A stretch of DNA of 64,000 nucleotides from Antedon bifida. Taxonomy: Eukaryota; Echinodermata; Crinoidea; Comatulida; Antedonidae. Where the stretch lies: positions 11,873,395-11,937,394 of the forward strand of contig OY727100.1 in NCBI GenBank assembly GCA_963402885.1, in the 5' to 3' direction. Of this stretch, positions 38,001 through 49,084 are shown in pieces. Position numbers and translations under genes: made by a program. Under the pieces are notes generated by a model. That model did no database searches. It worked only from the letters and a program-made list of their open reading frames with translations, and was not told the origin of the DNA. Within the stretch, counting starts at the first letter, position 1; each line of letters begins with the position of its first letter.

Positions 38001-41000
38001 CAGGTACCTACATTTAATTTTTTTTTTACAGAATATAGAATCTGGCGCTAAAATTAACCATGGTCCAGCCGCATCAAGAAAGGTAGCCGCAGTGAGTGCC
38101 TTCAGAACGGCTGGTGTTACCTTCAACAGCAAACTAGCAGAAAAGTTAAAAGGCAACAACAGTAAGAACTAACTGTTTTGCCAGTCTTTTAACATAGAAA
38201 TAAATACTTTTCAATTTCCCGCAACATGGATACGAACATGCAACCTCCAATTTACTTCGTTTGTTTTATCATTACGATGGGCCTAGAAAACAGATACTAT
38301 CAGTCAGATAAACGTTATTAGGCAAAGAGCTTGTGGTTGTCTTTCTTCACAGCACATTTAGTACGTAAACATTGAATTAATCCTTATTTCAAATTGTCTA
38401 ATTTTCAGAACAACTAACCGACAACGAAGAAGAGGATTTCGATTTTCCGCCTATGCCTGATAGTAAGGCCATAGTTGGTAAGCTTACTTCATTATACAGA
38501 GAATTGTCATTTCATCTTTATTGTATGTAGTTTTTTCATAACAACTCTTTCAAATCATATTTCAGCTGAGAATTCCGCCATAGAAGCTCGGGCACATTCA
38601 TTTTATCCTGTTCAGTCATACAACAAGTTAAACTTCAGCGTAAATGCAGGACCAGGAGGAGGCGCAGCTCTGCTTTTAATCACCAGGTTTAGAAATGAAT
38701 ATACATCGGCCCATATTCAACTAGTACGTTGTGGTTCGAGTGGGAACAACTTCGAAACGGTGTCATTGGTCAAAACAGGAGCGCACACTGTTTACAACTA
38801 TGACGTCATATATACCAATAGTGCTGGTTTCCTCTGTCCAATGGCAATATATGGTGCTTCTAATACAAGTCTGTTGTCAAATCTTCCACAATATGGAAAT
38901 TGCGAATGCGGAGTTCTCTTACAGGGAAGCAAGGAAGGTGTATTTAAAACGAAAATTGAAGTTAGTGAAGTACTGGACTTTTTTTCGTTGCTAGCTCTAT
39001 GTAGTGGACCACCAATTGAAGGAAAAACACCATCAAATGCTTATTTAATTCAATCGGAGCCATTTTCATCTGCTGCGTTTCTACCAGACAAAAATGACCT
39101 TTGGAAGTTTACAAAAGACGATGATGGTTTTCTAAAAATCACAGGTCCACAAAGTAGTTCGGTACTTCTGTTCTTCAATTCATCAATAGATTTAAAGAGT
39201 AAAGTGGAGGTGACAGGAGAAAAGGCATTAGTAAACCACACGCAAAGCTTCGTCGGTTCTGAAGAGACATCTCTTCTGAGTGAATTGAAGAAATTGCCAA
39301 ATGGATGCATGTTCGTTCTTTGTTCTCATGGAGATGGAGAGGAAGACGATAAAACTACATCTGCACTTTATCTTGTCGGTATAAATGAAAGTAACATAGA
39401 TTGTACATTTATTCAGGGGATGAGTGGATCATTTACATCCGGGGATGCTTGGAAGATTTATAACAAAGATGATAGTCTCATTGTTGTTGGGCCAGCCGGC
39501 CCCTGTCGATATACCATAATATCAAACATTGCCTCATCTATTAAGATAGACGAAAGCCGATTGGCAACATGTCTGGTGACTGGTGAAGCTCAACCAATCA
39601 GAACTGGTTTTATAGTTGATGGAGATAAAATAATGGGTTGGATTACTAAAGCTTGTAAAATTAAGCTGTTGCTGAATGGGAAAGTTCTTGAAATTATACC
39701 AATGAAAAAGCTTCTAAAACAACCAGACGGACGTTTTGGATTTTGTCGAGTGTTATCAGAAGAAGATAAGAAACCAGGATTGAAGTTTATACAAGCTTTT
39801 GCATTTATGAAAGATATAAGTAAGTTAATATAGTATATGTAATACATATATTTGGAACATATATTTCTGAAACTTTAACAAAGTGAATATCATTGATTAA
39901 TTTTACTCTTTCCTGACATTTTTTATGGTATTTTGTACTATTTTTTAAATGTCATATTTTATTCTATGTACAGTAATACTAAAGGTCTTCTTCATACATT
40001 GTTTTTTTATTAGATGGTGTTGACAAATTGATGCAGTTCGAAGGATCACCGCATACCTTGACTATACAACCAAAGGGTGCACATGTGGCGATAAATCTTG
40101 GTGGACCAGCTTATGAATCACTCTCAGGAATCGTATTTGCTGACACACAAACACTTTTTAAGATGCATGACGAACACGGTAAGACAACCGGAATATTCCA
40201 CACAGTTGCATCAGCATTTTCATCTTTATTTGTCCTTTCTATTAATTTGACCAACCACAAGCAACAGTTCAGATAGTCCTTCGCTTGTTATTGGTAAAAT
40301 TGCCTGCGTATGTACGTCTTTGCGTTGCACCCTAATGCAAATCAACCGTTATTTAACTGTATCGTTATAAATTAAAATGTATACCTTGTGTATACAATAT
40401 AAATACTAAAGATATGTTGTAACTTTAAAAATTGCAATTTTGCTAGTAAATTATAAACTTTCTTGTGTAGGCTTACAAGGTGTCAGAAAGTTCGTTGACA
40501 TTGTACAAGAAGACGGCCTGACTGCCATCATTGGAAACACTCACGATGGATTCATTGGAGGAACAAGCAATAGCACACATCCAGAGTATCTTGATGAAAT
40601 GAAGTTTGAGGTGAGTAGACCATTGACAACCTTTTCACATGAAATCAAATTAATACATTTTGAATTAAACAATTTCAATTTTCCAAAGCTTTTTTTTAAT
40701 TTAGAAGAATTATCGCTCCACATTGGCATATGCTGTTTAGCATTGAATCTTTCTTACCAAGAGCACGGTCTTATGAACTGTGCTGAAACTGGACTAAAGA
40801 CAATTTGTTACTGTTTTAGAACACTGTAAAAATTACTAAAACACGTTCTACCTTTTATATTGTCATAGTTTGACTTACCAAATGGTCCATATAACGTGAG
40901 GTTGTATGGCGTCAGCAAGAACATAGCATTCATTGATGATCTGCTGATTCAGGATGAAAACGTTGCTGATAAGGTAATATTATCAACATTATTAGCTCTA

Positions 41001-44000
41001 CGTAATTATACTTTCCAACATTACATTACAAATTTATTTTTCTCTGCTATAGGTTACTGAAGCGACCGAAAAGATACAGGAAAAGGTACCTGGTCTGTCT
41101 TTGAAGTTTACCGATATTGAAACTAAAGTCGAAAACAACAAGTTAAAGCTATTTTTTGGAACAGGTAAATTTGAAAGTTTGATACTATTTACAGAGTACT
41201 TGTATGTTGATGGCCCAAGAGTGTATTTCAACTTCTTTCATTTTTTGCATTAAAGTTAGCAATGGTCCTGGTGCTAGGCCATCAGCACTGGTTGTTACAG
41301 ATAAAACATACGTTGAACCAAAACTTACAGAAATGGAACTAGCAGAAGAAGCTAAAAGTAAAGTAGAGGTAAATATAGGCACTTACTGTATCTATGGCTG
41401 ATATGAATAGACTGAATATTATTCAGAACACTGAAAAGACCCTAAAAGACCCTAACAGGGTTTCTAAATGTTCTTGTTCATTTGTTTCAGTTAGCAAATA
41501 ATCTCGTCCCTCTTAATCGGGCAATGTCTAAGAAAGAGATCAAAATAGCCGGATGGTCCTCAAATCTGTTAGAGAATGCATCGGGTGAGGTAAGTGGATT
41601 CAATGGTGATAACGTACACTACTGTAGACTTCTTTCAAAAGGCACAACTTTAACACATGCTTCTTTTTCTTTCCTTGTCAGACAGCTGATATGACTGGCT
41701 GGAATTATGCTGGTGACTGGGTCATTCATAGTGGAGGAGACAATACTGAAACAAGTAAGTAGGTCTAACGATAATATTATTATTTTGTTATCAAAACTCA
41801 AAGCTTAAAAACTATATCTTGATTTCTCTATTATGTTTACAGAGTTTGTTGCTTCCCACATGACTTGCGAAAAAAACCAAGAAATTAATCTCCTCTCTCA
41901 TTTTTCGGCTGAACATTTAGACTCTTGTCCAGAGATTCAGGTAAGTTAAAAATATTAGTATTACATTAAATAACATACATAATAATAAGAAATAGAAATA
42001 TAGAAATTTGGATCCACTGTAAATTTTATGATTCGTAAATGATTAGAATAATAACAGAAATAGAATGTTCTCATGTTCACTTATGTATTTTAAAATATCG
42101 AAATTACGTATTCACTGTTTTTCATTCAGGCATCAGAATCGTTCCGTGCCGGAACATGTGGTGGAGGCTTCTATTCATTAACCGTTACCCTAATGAACGC
42201 GGATGGTGATACAATTGCGAAAAAAACAACAGATGAACAGGGAAGTATAGAGCATTTAGAATGGATTCGTGAGTGTTTTACATTTAAGGATTATGGAAAA
42301 GGTCTTCGCCTCATTTCATTCCAAACTACAGGTTAGTCTATTTGCCAAATGTTTTGTTCATTTCACTCTATGTATTTATGAAATACAGTAGAAATAATGT
42401 GAAATAAGATACACATCACAAATACTGTAGCGCAATGTACTGTTTGTGTCATTAAAATTCTATTTAAACTTAAAGGTAGAGACGATAAAGGTTGGGCGGG
42501 GCATTTCGGCGTCCTGGTATCTACCGCCTGCTTGCGTGTCAAAAGTGAAACTACTGCTGCTGCTGGTGACGTGTACAAAGATGTCATAGAAGAAGAGAAT
42601 GACAAAAGTATTGACCAAATCGTCAGAGGGTTACTAGAGGAGAATAATGAAACTCTCACTGAGCTTCAACAAGATGAAGGTATTTTAAAGATTTTTAAAA
42701 GATTGTTTACTCACTTATTGACATTTCTATCGGGTAAAACCCAGCTTACATGTTGCGGGATGAACTTCACAAAACTCACCTAAAAATGTCGAAAAACCTT
42801 TTAAGCAGTTATTCCAAGGTCTAGTGTTGTAGAGTTCTTTCACGTCTTTGGTTTTACGTTTTTCTTTGTATTTGAAACTAAAAACTAACTACTAACTATT
42901 TTATCTAGGTGACCCCACACTGTTTTGTATCAGATTAAAGTACCATTATTGAATATCAGAACTTCTAACAAATGCATAAATTACGTTACTCACGCGTTTT
43001 CCTGTTTTTCCTTTCTCATACAGTGTTTTCAATGTTATTTTGTGATATATTCTTAGCTTCTTCTGTATTAACTTTTAATATTATTATTACAACATAGTCG
43101 TCCACATTTGTTCGTAGATTAATTGGCGCTAGTATATTGATATCAACAAACACTGTTTTACTAACAAAGAAATATTTGTTTCATGATTATCTAGAGGAAG
43201 AATCTGTTGTGGATTTCAATAAACCTCTTCTGAATAGAGCCAATGACTCGCTTCCCGTATCAAAGCCTGTCGCACGAAGAACGAAGAAAAAACGTCGCGA
43301 AGTCCGAGTGTTTGTGTCAAGCACGTTTAGAGATTTCCAGGAAGAACGCGAAGTTCTCATTAAGAAGGCTTTCCGAGAATTGAACCGTATGTGTACAGAG
43401 CGAGGAATCTGTTTCACGTACGTAGATCTTAGATGGGGAATCACGCAAGAACAGTCAAAAGATGGCCAAACCATTTCGATCTGCTTACGTGAGGTAAATT
43501 ATGAGCTAATCTGTATTTAATGTATTCATACAAAGTATATTTTTATGTGGACTCCTGGTTTAATCATACTGATAATGTACCCTAACTCCGTCGGAAATTT
43601 ATATTCACCTAGTATTTTCCATTTATATATATATATATATATTTCTTATTTTTTAGGACACCACTACTTGTAAAAGATTTTTTTGCTTTGTGGTTGTTCC
43701 TGATTCATTTTTCCTCAGTTTTACAGTGTTACAAATTTACTTGTCGTGCTTGAAATGAAATGAAATACATATCAATATCAATATCTACTACTTTCAAATA
43801 GTTTTGAGAATATAAGAATATATGGATGGATAAGATATTATATTATATTTTTCAGATTGACAAGTGCCGTCCATATTTTATCTGTTTACTTGGTGAGCGG
43901 TATGGATGGTGTCAGAGAGAAACCGTACCCGATACACTTCTTGACAAAACATACGATGTCGCCATAGATAATTACAGTCGCTTCGATTGGATTGATAAGT

Positions 44001-47000
44001 TTAGATTTAACACCAGTGTTACGAGAGTAAGTTCACTATTGTAATCAATAATCTAGCAGTAGCTGCTTTAATAGTAATAGTGTTCATAATAACTATGGTA
44101 GAACTCGTTTAAAAAACAATGAAGATTTATACTTCTGAATGTTTTCTTAGCTGGAAGCATTATATGGTGCTCTTAGATGTAAGGAGGCTGCAATGAACCG
44201 ATCTTTCTTCTACATAAGAGAACAACAGTTAGACGAGGAGGATATGACAATAATGAAGGAAATTGTAAGTAAGACCAGAAGGAGACAGTTTTATTGGTTA
44301 TAACACAAAGCAAAATCTTTCGATTTACAAAATGAATTTTAATCGTTACCGAAATTGTATATTTTGTTTAATAAAATAGCAAGAAGAAATGGAAGCAAAA
44401 GATAAGGCAGCTAAAGAAAAAATAGAAACAGAAAAACAAGAAAAGAGTGGCCAAAGAGAAGAGACAAAGTCAGCTGATGAACAACAAACGGAAGAAAAGA
44501 AGAAGCCAGAAGTTAAGAAAGCAATACCCGATAGCAAGAAAGGTGCCCTTGAATCTTTTTGGCATTACAATCAGCAACAGGAATTTAGAAAGGTAGTAGA
44601 AGATTCTGGTATGAACGTAAGAAGATATAGAGGGGCGGATGAAGCACACGCCAAGATTCTTGAGGTAAGAGCGATTATGATACAACTATTGCACACAGAC
44701 ATCTAGTACATAACATAGATAATCAATCACTCTTGGGTCAGGTAAAGTCTATAAAATTCATGTTAAATAATAAGTACACTTTGTGTTTTTTTTCTAAGGA
44801 TCTCACAAGATGTGTTGACGAAGATTTTCCACCTGGAACAGAACTTACAGGCCTCCAACGAGAAAAAGAGGCACACGTAGCATTTGCTGAAGTTCGCTGC
44901 CGGATTTATATCGGCAGAGAAGACTACTTCACGGCAATTGACGATCACGTTGCTAAAGATACGGATGTTCCATTTGTTGTACTAGGAAGGTCTGGTTCCG
45001 GCAAGTCGGCATTGATTGCCAACTGGTGCACAAGATACGAGGAAAAGCACCCAAATGATTTTGTCTTTATGCATTTCATTGGTAGCTCAGCGGAGAGTGC
45101 TTCGCATCTGAACCTTTTGAGAAGGTAAATAAAGCAAAGCTTGTCTGCGTTTTTATCATAATTCTCGGTAAAGTCTAACTATTATTATTTATGTAACATG
45201 CCATGCCATTTTTCTGGTTGTATTAGATCTAATAGCAAATAGAAAATTGCAAACAAACATTCTTTCAAGATATACAGTATTTCTTACTGAGCTTACTACC
45301 TATACATATACTGAGGTTTGATTTAACTAGCTTATCGTATAATGTGTCATAACAGATTGTATGAAGAAATGAAGCAGTTCTTTAACTTTCCACAAGCCGT
45401 TCCTTCGTCTGACCGTAACCTTGTTCTAGATCTTCCATCATGGCTCAAACAAGCGGGAAATATCGGCAATGTTATGATTGTACTTGATGCGTTGAACCAG
45501 TTAGATACCGGAGCCGGAGCTACAGGTAAGTTCTTCATGTACTTGGATGAAGTGGTTAAAGTAAATTAGATGTATCATCAAATTCACCGAGGAGGAATTG
45601 AAACCATTAACCATACCCCGTTGACTTAAAATGTTTATTTTTTTCAAGGTGATGAACAGGAACTAAAATGGCTTCCAAAAACACTTCCAAGTGGTGTTAA
45701 GATGGTACTATCAACACTTCCCGGAACGGTAGGTATTTCGAAAACCGTTTAAATAAAGTAAAAATTTACATTGCCATGTCAATTAACGTACGATTAGCCA
45801 ACATTTACTTGTTCGATGTGAAAGATATAATACTGCAATTAACTAACCTACACTGTTTTTATTGTAGGCCTATGATGCGGTGGTGGCAAACGAATGGCCA
45901 ACATTTGAGATTTTCCCATTACAATCGAGCGAGAAGAAGCAGATAATAACAGAGTATATGACTTTATACGCAAAGACACTCAGTGAGGAACAGATGAATA
46001 TGATACTCAATGCAAACCAGACCAGCAACCCATTGTACTTAAAGTCACTCATGGATGAGGTAAACTACACTTCAAGAAATGTTTTTCAACAAGCAAATAG
46101 CAATAATAAATGTCTTTGAAATGTAGGCTAATGTAACATAACATTGTCTGTCCACTCCTTAGATTCGCATGTACGGAGAGTTCTTTCAATTGACGAGTGC
46201 AATTAAATCCTACCTGAGTGCTGATAGTCCAGGAGAGCTCTTTGTTAAAATTCTAGAGCGTCTGGAAAATGATTTTGAGACTGGGTCGTTTGAAAGGTAA
46301 GGGAATTGCATGAATTGACAGAATTCTCAAATCAAACATCAAGTTTATTAAAACACATAATAATATTCATTGTGATAATTTTTGTTGGTGGCTTTTACAG
46401 ACCTGGACTTGTACGAGACACTACAACAGCAATATGGTGTTCCAACAAGGGAATGACAGAGGCTGAGTTAACAGAATATTTACAAGTAAGCTTTCTCAGA
46501 CATTCTAACTTTTTATCAAAATACCAATAACATCTTTATTCTAATTAACTAGACCTGTCATCCATACAATTGCACGCATAACATTAAGATAGTTAAGACG
46601 GAAAGGTAGTTTTAATTAATCTTATTTCTAATGTATTATTTAAGGTAACATCAAGAGTATGGTCACCATTTTATCTGTCACTCGAAGAGAACGTAATTAA
46701 TCGAAATGGAGTTCTTAACTTCTTCCACGACCATCTGAGACAAGCTGTTGAAAGGAAGTACCTGAACACACCCGAACTTAAGAGACAATGCTACATGGAC
46801 TTGGCGGATTTCTTTAATAGGAAGGACATCGATGATCGCTATGTAAGTCACGTCAATCCAAACGGCCTTCTACCCTAGTTGATGTTTTTTTTAATGCAAG
46901 TGTTAATATAGGCGAAACTAGTTTTCTTGTAGCACTGGCCATATACTATCAACTCAATGTAACAATCATATACCACCAACACTTAATGTGTAATAAAAAC

Positions 47001-49084
47001 TGTCACTTCCATTTTAGACAGAAGAAGTTCCGTTCTTATTCTCACAAGCTGGTGATCTGAGGCGTCTACGTGCCACTATTCTAAACATTGTAGTCTTTCA
47101 ACGAATGATGGCAACGGAAGAGGGCAAATTTGAACTCATCAAAGCTTGGCAACTGGTAAGAATAAAAGTTTATCTAATGACCGGAACTGTAATTGGTCAA
47201 TATCAATATTTGAACCATGTTTAATTGAAATTGTATAAAGAGGATTTTGAACAGATGTCTGCAATAATTTATATTTCTCATCTTTAGCTCGGAGGCTACG
47301 AACAAGTTGAAGAAGCGTATGTGGGAACTCTTGCGAAGGCTGAATCATGGGAAAGTACAAAAGACAAAGCCAGCCTAATTAGGTCTATGGCAGGATTCTT
47401 TATGCAGTTGGGTCTTCAAAAGGGTGCAAGGTAAAAGCAATTTGATGACAATTATAATTACTGAATTTACAAAACAAGGTTATAAATGACATTAATATTA
47501 ATAATTCCTTTAATATGATAAATTGTTTGTACTTGATTAGATCATTGTATGAGCGGCTACTGGAGGCTTTGGAAAACAAATACAAGGAAGAGTATTCGAC
47601 AATTGTATACCATCATAGACACTACACGTACAGACGACAATGTGTACATCTAGAGGTGCTAGAGGTAAGATAATTATGAATAATTCTGAAGACACTGGCA
47701 TAAGAAAAGCTTCCTGGTCGCTATACTGATTGGATTAGTTTCGTATGTCATCACCTATTCATAGTTATGATTCATTCAATTACAGGTTATAATACAGCTA
47801 GGCTTGGTTTGCCGAAGCCTCGGGGAACTCGATGACGCTAAGAAGTACTTGTATGACGTCATCAGTCGCATGAACAAGATTCGCACACCAGCGCAGAAAC
47901 TTCAGTTAGTGAAAGCTCTTATTGGATTGGGGTAAATATTCTATATAATTATATATAACTATTACTGTACTATAGTATTGCTATAATTAACGACTATCAA
48001 TATAAACATCAGAATCAATGTCATTCTGTAGCATTTTTAGTACCGTAGGTCTTGGCCTATATCGGTTTTCATTTTATTCTATATACTTACTTATATAAGT
48101 ACTTGTATAACTGTAGGTCTGTACTTCGACTTCAAGAGAAAGCGGAGCAAGCCAAGGGATATTTAAAACGAGCTCAGGAGATAGCAACAGATATTTTAGG
48201 AAAGAACCACCACTATGTTGCCGCAATAGTAGGACAGGTAAAATATTATATTCACCAATACGATGAATACATTACTATACAAAAACAACAAGCAACATAT
48301 ATTCAATGAGATAGAAATAACAATAGTACCAGCACAACAATGTTTGTTGAAACTTTAAGGAGGACAAATATTCTGAAAATTGGATGTCACAGGATGAAAT
48401 GTGTGAAGCAATCAATCTAATGACATTTACTATTTAATCCACAGATTGGAGAGCTTTCGTACGGACAAGGTCGTCTTGAAGACGGGTTGATCCATCATCT
48501 TTGGGATATGCAGCTAACCCAAAATGAAGTAGGATTGAGTCACCCACGTGTAGGAGCCATCTTAAACAACATCGCTCTTGTTTACGATGACAAGAATGAC
48601 AAACTAGCTGGTGATTTATTCAAAGGCGTCTTGAAGATATTGGTGCAGGCATTTGGACAGAACCATGTTGATGTCGCAATTGTCAGGTATGTATGTCAAT
48701 GGCATAATGCCAAATGTCTGTCCTGTGATTCTCTGGCCAAACTTGTGAGGCCGGCATGACCGGCTATTAATTGTCATAGTTGTTGTGGTGCTGTCATAAA
48801 ACCACCTCCAATAGTATAACAGTTTGGTTATTGTCAACTGTCCTTTGACTAATTAATTGTTTAGACTGTGTATACTGCTAGGCCTTCTTTTAAGATTCAA
48901 ATGTTTACATTGTATTTTCAGATTCAACTTAGGAGCGTTCCTATTTGCAAACAATCTGTATGAAAGAGCTCGCTATCAATTCGACGAAGCATTGCGAATA
49001 TTTCAACTCTTCCTTGGTGATAATCACCCGGAAACAAAATCCACTACAGAGGCATTGGAGAAGCTAAAGAATTTTTCAAAGTGA
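35024..49084 (+). CDS. Gene A: FBA-DUF4062-NACHT-TPR STAND NTPase, complete, 32 exons, ~1978 aa
   Basis: Exons: 35024-35065, 38032-38161, 38409-38477, 38566-39819, 40014-40178, 40471-40610, 40869-40973, 41053-41164, 41256-41368, 41491-41589, 41682-41754, 41843-41940, 42130-42331, 42476-42679, 43195-43493, 43856-44026, 44151-44264, 44380-44664, 44799-45124, 45356-45525, 45649-45728, 45868-46059, 46163-46296, 46401-46485, 46645-46842, 47018-47155, 47288-47430, 47541-47664, 47786-47931, 48117-48237, 48445-48686, 48922-49084. Domains: unrecognised N-terminus (~1-740), FBA-like (~745-890), DUF4062 (~972-1100), Lys/Glu coiled coil (~1131-1190), NACHT (~1260-1480), helical and TPR-like repeats (~1555-1978). 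No signal peptide or TM is visible, so the protein is probably cytosolic. The sugar-binding-type domain joined to a nucleotide-switch NTPase suggests a glycan or damage sensor (inference). DUF4062-NACHT-TPR resembles NPHP3/TEP1-type proteins, but I know of none with FBA. Gene B is a tandem paralogue. Confidence 0.88.
37451..37558 (+). mobile_element. Short TIR element with ccga microsatellite, copy 3
   Basis: This copy has the clearest termini: agtcgcgtgc near the left and gcacgcgact near the right are exact inverted repeats. The core is accgaccaaccgaccgacat, and aaggccatatacatggctgc flanks it as in copy 2. It lies in the 3 kb first intron of gene A. Confidence 0.7.
38566..41589 (+). other. 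Gene A N-terminal region, unrecognised modules
   Basis: A large exon (38566-39819) and six shorter ones encode about 660 residues of alternating hydrophobic and polar segments, typical of beta-rich domains. Internal echoes such as WKFTKDDDGFLKITGP and WKIYNKDDSLIVVGP suggest repeated modules. Segments such as SELKKLPNGCMFVLCSHGDG and GVRKFVDIVQEDGLTAIIG weakly resemble ILEI/FAM3-type domains. This is a guess. The region is strongly conserved in gene B, so it is under constraint. Confidence 0.6.
41682..42545 (+). other. Gene A F-box-associated (FBA) type domain
   Basis: Four exons spell the FBA landmarks in order: NYAGDWVIHSGGDNTET, KFVASHMTCEKNQEINLL, CGGGFYSLTVTLMNADGDTI, FTFKDYGKGLRLISFQ and WAGHFGVLVSTACLRV. 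In FBXO2, FBXO6 and FBXO27 this fold binds the chitobiose core of N-glycans. No F-box precedes it. At the site equivalent to the Tyr-Trp pair that contacts sugar in FBXO2, gene A reads Lys-Gly-Trp, so the Tyr is lost. Confidence 0.82.
43195..44264 (+). other. Gene A DUF4062 (TIR-like) domain
   Basis: Three exons (43195-43493, 43856-44026, 44151-44264) encode the diagnostic VRVFVSSTFRDFQEEREV, YVDLRWGITQEQS, SICLREIDKCRPYFICLLGERYGW (split by the intron) and SFFYIREQQL. DUF4062 is a Rossmann-like relative of TIR/SEFIR domains found next to NACHT and TPR in NPHP3- and TEP1-type proteins. A basic cluster, RRTKKKRR, lies immediately before it. Confidence 0.87.
44799..46059 (+). other. Gene A NACHT NTPase domain
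   Basis: The Walker A motif is GRSGSGKS (about residues 1288-1295) and the Walker B-like motif is MIVLDALNQLD (about 1375-1385). Both appear intact. Downstream KWLPKTLPSGVKMVLSTLPG and the FEIFPL segment fit the sensor-1 and arginine-finger region of NACHT/STAND proteins. The splice sites at 45124/45356 and 45525/45649 fall inside the domain in the same phase as in gene B. Confidence 0.88.
46645..49084 (+). other. Gene A C-terminal winged-helix-like and TPR-like region
   Basis: The part after NACHT includes NGVLNFFHDHLRQAVE, typical of the helical region after STAND NTPases. Paired amphipathic helices follow, with TPR signatures such as AKGYLKRAQEIATDILGKNH and NNLYERARYQFDEALRIF, and linkers of the type GxxHPxT(K/A). 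TPR arrays usually bind partners and hold STAND NTPases inactive. The stop is at 49082-49084, and AATAAA motifs lie at 49720 and 49805. Confidence 0.8.
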
